In this document: positions 59,404 through 64,000 of the stretch, piece by piece
Numbering within the stretch: the first letter of the stretch is position 1
Layout: every line of letters starts with the position of its first letter
Source: Sutcliffiella halmapala
GTDB lineage: Bacteria; Bacillota; Bacilli; Bacillales; Bacillaceae_I
Length of the DNA: 64,000 nucleotides
NCBI RefSeq assembly: GCF_002019665.1
Contig: NZ_KV917375.1
Coordinates: forward strand, 938,001 to 1,002,000
Reading direction: 5' to 3'
The notes under the pieces: model-generated
Database searches by the model: none
What the model saw: the letters and a program-made list of their open reading frames with translations, nothing else
What the model was told of the DNA's origin: nothing
Translations under genes and position numbers: made by a program

Positions 59404-59871
59404 ATGGCAAATGCTAATAATGTAGTAGCGTTAAATAGACTTAAAAAGAAAGGGTTTGAGATTGAACAACTATTAAACGGAATGATTCAATCGCAGTTAA
59501 ACAAAGAGAGTGTTGCTCGATATGCTGGGGTAGGTAGTGAATATCTTGCAGAAAGAATGCAGTTAGTAAAGGATGAGGTGGAGCTTCTTTCTTTGCAGTA
59601 TAATTTTCCAACAAAAAATGATGTTGCGAATCTAGCAAAGCTTATGATTCAAATTGAGGAAAAAATAGAAGCAATAGAGGGGCAGCTTGCAAGTGTAACC
59701 CAAACATTAGAAGAGCTAAATAAAAAAGTAAATAGTAATCTACCAAATCAAAGATATTTACGAGAGTTGACCCCAAAAGGTCAATCAGCCAAAAATGGTG
59801 GAGTTGTTCTATCAAAGACACCTGGTAAGGACTCGAAAGTAGTTCAGATGGAGAGGTGGTTTTATCTTTGA
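59404..59871 (+). CDS. phaR: PhaR, class IV PHA synthase subunit
   Basis: A 155-aa helical protein that forms the class IV polyhydroxyalkanoate synthase with PhaC. The N-terminal half (IEQLLNGMIQSQLNKESVARYAGVGSEYLAERMQLVKDEVELLSLQYNFPTKNDVANLAKLMIQIEEKIEAIEGQL) is a coiled-coil region followed by VTQTLEELNKKV; the tail is basic. It matches Bacillus PhaR, and the phaC start overlaps its stop. GGGAGGG precedes the ATG. Confidence 0.85.
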   Translation: MANANNVVALNRLKKKGFEIEQLLNGMIQSQLNKESVARYAGVGSEYLAERMQLVKDEVELLSLQYNFPTKNDVANLAKLMIQIEEKIEAIEGQLASVTQTLEELNKKVNSNLPNQRYLRELTPKGQSAKNGGVVLSKTPGKDSKVVQMERWFYL

Positions 59872-60902
59872 AAAGAAAAGAATTATCAAAATGGAAGGAT
59901 GAAATGCTAACGTACAATAAACTTCCATACAGTGACGGAATAACACCTAGACAAGCAATATGGAAAAAGAATAAAGCAACACTATGGTACTATGCTGCTT
60001 CCGAGAAAAAATATAATGTTCCGCTGTTCCTTATCTATTCTCTAGTTAATCGTCCGTTTGTATTGGACTTAATGGAGGGTGGAAGCTCTATTGAGGCGTT
60101 CGTCTCTAATGGATTTGATGTGTATCTATTAGATTTTGGTGTGCCAGGTTTAGAGGATAAAGACTTATCTATTGATGATTATGTCACAGATTATATCCCA
60201 AAAGCGGTACAGAAAGCGTTAAATCATGCAAGCGTAGAGGAGATGACGATAGTAGGATACTGTCTCGGTGGAACACTGGCAGCAATATATGGTGCGATAG
60301 CTGAAGAATCAATTAAAAATATTGTCCTTATTGTAACACCGATCGACTTTAGCGAGATCCCAGTTTTTGATAAATTATTACATGCAGTTAGAGAAAATGA
60401 CATTTCTTTTGATAAATATATAGAAGAAATAGGCATTGTTCCAGCTAGAAATGTTGAAGCTGGTGTACGTTTAATAACATCCCCAATTTATTATAGCCCC
60501 TATCTATCCCTTTTACTAAGAGCAGATGATCCAAATTATGTAGAAAGATGGATTCGCTTTAATACTTGGACAAAGGGTCATATCCCACTTGCTGGTAAAA
60601 CGGCAAAGCAAATATCAGAAGATTTACTAAAAGGAAATAAATTAATAAAAGGTCAATTAAAGATAAATGGAAAACAGGTGAAGCTATCTAATATACATGC
60701 GAATCTTTTGGTTGTTGTCACCGAAAATGACCGCTTAGTTCCGAAAGAACAAAGCATCCCTATTTTAGAAGAAGTTTCAAGTTTAGATAAAAACTGCGAA
60801 ATACTGCAAGGAGGGCATACAGGGACAAACATAAAAAAAGATAATCTACCAGCGTATTTAGCAGAATGGCTGCCGCTTCGTTCAGAACGATTGGAAAAAT
60901 AG
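59868..60902 (+). CDS. phaC: PhaC, class IV polyhydroxyalkanoate synthase
   Basis: A 344-aa catalytic subunit joining 3-hydroxyacyl-CoA units into storage polyester. The lipase-like box GYCLGG holds catalytic Cys132; Asp lies in VTENDRLVP and His in LQGGHTGTNIKKD. It begins MKRKELSKWKDEMLTYNK. The TTG at 59868 overlaps the phaR stop (TTTGA) and has GAGAGGTGG upstream; a GTG at 59856 is too close to that site. B. subtilis lacks this gene. A phaP/phaQ pair is not in the window. Confidence 0.93.
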   Translation: MKRKELSKWKDEMLTYNKLPYSDGITPRQAIWKKNKATLWYYAASEKKYNVPLFLIYSLVNRPFVLDLMEGGSSIEAFVSNGFDVYLLDFGVPGLEDKDLSIDDYVTDYIPKAVQKALNHASVEEMTIVGYCLGGTLAAIYGAIAEESIKNIVLIVTPIDFSEIPVFDKLLHAVRENDISFDKYIEEIGIVPARNVEAGVRLITSPIYYSPYLSLLLRADDPNYVERWIRFNTWTKGHIPLAGKTAKQISEDLLKGNKLIKGQLKINGKQVKLSNIHANLLVVVTENDRLVPKEQSIPILEEVSSLDKNCEILQGGHTGTNIKKDNLPAYLAEWLPLRSERLEK

Positions 60903-60924
60903 AATAATAGGGAGGTATGATGTC

Positions 60925-61029
60925 ATGTATTTTTTATTTACTGACTTGGACAAAAGGATCGATCCCTATACAGAGTATATGGGAATAGGAGCCATTGTCT
61001 ATCAACAGTTTTTTATGTATTTTAAATAA
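60925..61029 (+). CDS. 34-aa short ORF after phaC
   Basis: ATG at 60925 has GGGAGG 9 bp upstream. The peptide reads MYFLFTDLDKRIDPYTEYMG and then IGAIVYQQFFMYFK. It ends before a strong terminator, so it lies on the phaC transcript. Short length and lack of a known family keep the call tentative. Confidence 0.42.
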   Translation: MYFLFTDLDKRIDPYTEYMGIGAIVYQQFFMYFK

Positions 61030-61034
61030 AGAGT

Positions 61035-61066
61035 AGAGAGCCGATAAAATATTTGGCTCTCTTTTC
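61035..61066 (+). terminator. Terminator of the PHA cluster
   Basis: AGAGAGCC and GGCTCTCT pair around a 12-nt AT loop, then TTTTC. Confidence 0.85.
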
Positions 61067-61166
61067 ATTTCCTGTTGTTTCACAAGATTGTCATGTTTTC
61101 TATGGTATTACTAGACCAACCTAATTTATAATACAGGAAGCAAAGTCTGAAAGTAGGGTGGTTGAA

Positions 61167-61466
61167 ATGGTAAAAACACCGGTTGATAGATTTCGAGTAA
61201 TGGGTTTAATAGAAGGGGGCTCCCTATTAGTTTTATTATTTATTGCGATGCCAATAAAATACGGCTTAGATATTCCAGAAGTAGTAAGCATTGTAGGGGC
61301 AATACACGGTTTGCTTTTCGTTATGTACCTTTTCTTTATTGCCTATGTAACGTATAAAATAAGATGGTCCTATAAATGGGCAGCGAGTGCTGTAGTAGTT
61401 GCCTTTATCCCTTTTGGTAATATGATTTTTGATTCATATATCAAAAAATCTTCACTTGTAAACTGA
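61167..61466 (+). CDS. DUF3817 membrane protein
   Basis: A 99-aa protein of the DUF3817 family (YdzA-like). Helices: FRVMGLIEGGSLLVLLFIAMPIKYG, VVSIVGAIHGLLFVMYLFFIAYV and WAASAVVVAFIPFGNMIF. EGxSLLxLLFIAMPxKY and GxIHGLLFxxY are family marks. The ATG at 61167 is preferred because GGGTGG precedes it; the GTG at 61158 lies in that site. The function is unknown. Confidence 0.82.
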   Translation: MVKTPVDRFRVMGLIEGGSLLVLLFIAMPIKYGLDIPEVVSIVGAIHGLLFVMYLFFIAYVTYKIRWSYKWAASAVVVAFIPFGNMIFDSYIKKSSLVN

Positions 61467-61494
61467 CTCTGTTCAATGGGTCAGTTTTTTTTGT
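61461..61494 (+). terminator. Terminator of the DUF3817 gene
   Basis: AACTGAC and GTCAGTT pair with a 12-nt loop and end in eight T; the stop codon lies in the stem. Confidence 0.85.
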
Positions 61495-61568
61495 GCTTAA
61501 TATTTCTTGGTTTTTACGTTATTAGCTTATAATAATAACTGCATAGGTTACTAAAAGGAGTTGTAGAA

Positions 61569-62684
61569 TTGAAGTTTCGTCCTATCTTATCAATTATTGC
61601 TTTTTTTTCACTCTATAATATTTTAATGTATTATCTTGGCTGGAATGTTTGGGTTTATTTACGTGTTATTTTTGAATGGGAAAGCCCTATTATTTACAGC
61701 ATCCTGCTAGCGCTAATCGCTTATTCCTATATTTTAGGAAGACTCATTAAATCGTTATCTTGGTTATCTGTGGTAGGTTCGTATTGGTTTGCTTTGGTGC
61801 AATATGGTTTACTATTGTTTCCTCTAGCTAATCTCACAGTTTATCTCCTAAATCAATTCCCAATTGACGAGAGGAGTGCCATAATATGGACTGGAAGTAT
61901 CACATTATTATTATTGCTGCTTCTGTTTATCGTGGGCACCTATAATGCCTATAGTCCGGTTATTCGTCATTATGAAATAGCTATTTCCAAAGAGATAGAA
62001 AACTTAAAGGAACTCCGTATTGCGGTGGCATCCGATATGCATTTTGGAAAACTTTCTGGACGAGCCCATGTCAATCGCTTAGTAAAGACAGTGGAAAAGA
62101 TAAAACCCGATCTTATCCTCTTACCTGGGGACATTATCGATGATGATCCTAAACAATTTGTCCGAAAAAAAATGGGGGAAATCTTAAAACAGCTTCAAGC
62201 CCCATTAGGAGTTTATGGTGTATTAGGTAACCATGAATATTACGGAAGAGAGATTCCCGCGTTTCTGGAAGAGATGGAGAAGTTGGATATTCGAATATTA
62301 ATGGATGAAGTAATCAACATAAATAATAGTTTTTATTTATTGGGAAGAAAAGATAAAACAGATGCAAGAAGAAAATCATTTACGGAATTAGTGGATGGTT
62401 TAGAACCTGGAATACCAATCATTGCAATGGATCACCAACCAGCAGAATTGAAAGAAGCAGAGGTAAGCGGAATTGATTTAATTTTGTCTGGTCATACCCA
62501 TCGTGGACAAATGGCTCCCAACCACTTCATTACACGAAAAATATTTGAATTGGATTGGGGATACTTAAAGAAAAATAAACTACATGCAATTGTGTCTTCT
62601 GGTTTTGGATTTTGGGGACCGCCAATTCGAATTGGAAGTAGGTCGGAAGTAGTGGAGATTACGGTGAAATTTTTGAAGGCATGA
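61569..62684 (+). CDS. Membrane-anchored metallophosphoesterase
   Basis: A 371-aa protein. The first 140 residues have about five helices (ILSIIAFFSLYNILMYYLGW onward). The calcineurin-like domain follows with all five metal motifs: VASDMHFGK (DxH), LPGDIIDDD (GD), GVLGNHEYYG (GNHE), AMDHQP and LSGHTHRGQ. It resembles YkuE-type enzymes that cleave lipid-linked or sugar phosphates at the membrane; the substrate is inferred. AAAAGGAGTTG precedes the TTG start. Confidence 0.88.
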   Translation: MKFRPILSIIAFFSLYNILMYYLGWNVWVYLRVIFEWESPIIYSILLALIAYSYILGRLIKSLSWLSVVGSYWFALVQYGLLLFPLANLTVYLLNQFPIDERSAIIWTGSITLLLLLLLFIVGTYNAYSPVIRHYEIAISKEIENLKELRIAVASDMHFGKLSGRAHVNRLVKTVEKIKPDLILLPGDIIDDDPKQFVRKKMGEILKQLQAPLGVYGVLGNHEYYGREIPAFLEEMEKLDIRILMDEVININNSFYLLGRKDKTDARRKSFTELVDGLEPGIPIIAMDHQPAELKEAEVSGIDLILSGHTHRGQMAPNHFITRKIFELDWGYLKKNKLHAIVSSGFGFWGPPIRIGSRSEVVEITVKFLKA

Positions 62685-62687
62685 TGT

Positions 62688-62724
62688 TACCCTTTTATTC
62701 CCTTGTGGAGTGAAAGGGTATTTC
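62688..62724 (+). terminator. Terminator of the metallophosphoesterase gene
   Basis: TACCCTTT and AAAGGGTA, with TTCC/GGAG inside, then TTTCTTTG. Confidence 0.65.
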
Positions 62725-62815
62725 TTTGTATAGGTATAAGCTATAATAGCTAAGAATAAGAAACACTTGTCATTATTATAGATAAAATAAAAGCATCAGG
62801 ATAAGAGGTACCTAA

Positions 62816-64000
62816 ATGAATAACAAATTTGAGAAATATAAAGTTAGTCACGAAATAATAAAAGCACTTACTAGCTTACAGTACACAACCCCTACAGAAG
62901 TTCAGGAAAAGGTAATACCGATTGCCTTGCAGGAAAAAGATCTTGTCGTGAAATCTCAAACAGGAAGTGGGAAGACCGCTTCTTTTGGAATTCCATTATG
63001 TGAGCTAGTAGAGTGGGAAGAAAATAAGCCACAAGCGCTTGTCTTAACTCCTACTAGGGAACTGGCTGCACAGGTAAAAGAGGACATAACAAATATAGGT
63101 AGATTTAAACGTGTTAAAGCGACAGCTATCTATGGAAAGCAGCCCTTTGATAGACAAAAACTTGAGTTGAAACAAAAGTCGCATGTTGTAGTTGGTACAC
63201 CAGGACGTGTACTTGACCATATTGAAAAAGGAACCTTTGAGGTAGATCAGCTTAAGTATCTCATCATCGATGAAGCGGATGAAATGTTAAATATGGGATT
63301 TATTGAGCAAGTGGAGGCGATTATTCAAGCGTTGCCAAGAGAGAGAGTGACGATGCTGTTTTCTGCTACATTCCCAGAGGATGTTGCCCATTTATCTCAT
63401 AAATATATGAAAGATCCTATTCGGGTCGAGATACAAGCTACAGGAATTACAACGGATAAAATTGTTCATCGTGTTATAGAAGTGCAGGAAAATGAAAAAT
63501 TTCAATTATTAAAGTCTGTGACTATCATCGAGAACCCTGAAAGCTGTATTATCTTCTGCCGTACACAAGAACAGGTAGATAATGTTTATAGTGGTTTAGA
63601 CCGTTCTGGGTATCCATGTGATAAACTTCATGGCGGACTAGTTCAAGAAGATCGGTTTGCTGTGATGAATGATTTTAAAAGAGGGAAATTTCGCTACTTA
63701 GTGGCAACAGATGTTGCCGCAAGAGGGATTGATATAGATAACATCACTCACGTTTTCAACTATGATTTGCCGCTTGAAAAAGAGAGCTATGTTCATCGAA
63801 CAGGGCGTACTGGCCGAGCAGGGAAAACTGGAAAGGCCATCACATTTGTCACACCTTATGAAGACAGGTTTTTAGAAGAGATTGAAGCGTATATCGGATT
63901 CGAGATTCCTAAAATGAGCGCACCAACTAAAACAGAAATTACCAATGCAATGGTTTCTTTTGAAGAGAGATTAAATACTCGCCCAGATCTAAAAGAAGAA
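62816..64000 (+). CDS. DEAD-box RNA helicase, DbpA/YxiN-like, 5' part
   Basis: A 395-codon N-terminal part, open to the window end. Motifs: Q motif [21 protein letters not shown]-type ([11 protein letters not shown]), Ia PTRELA, Ib TPGR, II DEAD ([13 protein letters not shown]), [38 protein letters not shown]. The missing C-terminus would contain the DbpA RNA-binding domain if it is a true DbpA/YxiN, so the subfamily cannot be fixed. It unwinds rRNA or mRNA in the cytoplasm. AGAGGTACCTAA precedes the ATG. Confidence 0.92.
   Translation, partial: MNNKFEKYKVSHEIIKALTSLQYTTPTEVQEKVIPIALQEKDLVVKSQTGSGKTASFGIPLCELVEWEENKPQALVLTPTRELAAQVKEDITNIGRFKRVKATAIYGKQPFDRQKLELKQKSHVVVGTPGRVLDHIEKGTFEVDQLKYLIIDEADEMLNMGFIEQVEAIIQALPRERVTMLFSATFPEDVAHLSHKYMKDPIRVEIQATGITTDKIVHRVIEVQENEKFQLLKSVTIIENPESCIIFCRTQEQVDNVYSGLDRSGYPCDKLHGGLVQEDRFAVMNDFKRGKFRYLVATDVAARGIDIDNITHVFNYDLPLEKESYVHRTGRTGRAGKTGKAITFVTPYEDRFLEEIEAYIGFEIPKMSAPTKTEITNAMVSFEERLNTRPDLKEE

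Noticed and set aside
1-64000. tRNA or rRNA genes
   Set aside because: No cloverleaf or rRNA-like conserved segments were recognised on either strand, though a covariance search was not possible.

Overview
The window looks like chromosomal DNA from a low-GC, endospore-forming member of the Bacillaceae. Nearly every backbone gene has a recognisable Bacillus subtilis counterpart in the yut-yum-yui and yux-kap-yug-mrp-pgi neighbourhoods. Spore-linked genes are present (SspH-type SASP, KapB/KapD, a YuzC-like coat protein). A class IV polyhydroxyalkanoate synthase pair (phaR/phaC), which B. subtilis lacks, shows it is a different species. Names rest on sequence recognition and gene order; no database search was run.

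Layout. 1-985: end of a mobile-element remnant (replication-relaxation protein, small two-helix membrane protein, short ORF) meeting the yutJ backbone. 1012-6650: yutJ, yuzB, a DUF2225 gene, nucleoside transporter, dapF and yutM. 6654-9858: accessory stretch with a TIMP-like surface protein and a 51-bp tandem repeat array split by an IS256-family element whose target duplication and ends can be read directly. 9869-21200: redox and metabolism block (yumC, yumB with a Rex-like operator, NUDIX, yuiA-D, a cobalamin-binding protein, pepA, yuiF, bioY with a BirA operator). 21254-24735: YueH-like protein, SDR and two tandem SEDS (FtsW/RodA) genes. 25044-30410: a five-gene minus-strand operon joining an ECF sigma factor, a membrane protein probably acting as anti-sigma factor and/or permease, two ABC ATPases, and an ABC permease with a large M1-peptidase-like ectodomain lacking HExxH. 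A candidate ECF-type promoter precedes it. This is the most interesting system here. 30631-43464: YuzC-like, SDR, SIMPL, thioesterase, MFS, kapD/kapB, cyclophilin lipoprotein, SOD-like lipoprotein, phosphatase, patB, yugE, yugF and alaRT. 43625-46397: XRE regulator, yugI, yuzA and yugJ. 46446-52216: complete mrpABCDEFG Na+/H+ antiporter operon. 52518-57708: small membrane protein, pgi, yugN, yugO K+ channel, sspH and a dicarboxylate-type symporter. 58167-61029: cold-shock gene and the PHA cluster. 61167-64000: DUF3817, metallophosphoesterase and a DbpA/YxiN-like DEAD-box helicase running off the window.

Dispersed elements include two 184-bp MITE-like copies (13422 and 33496, opposite orientation, two differences seen, each with a 6-bp target duplication) and palindromic elements near 20273, 24848 and 38096. 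Many convergent gene pairs share bidirectional rho-independent terminators.
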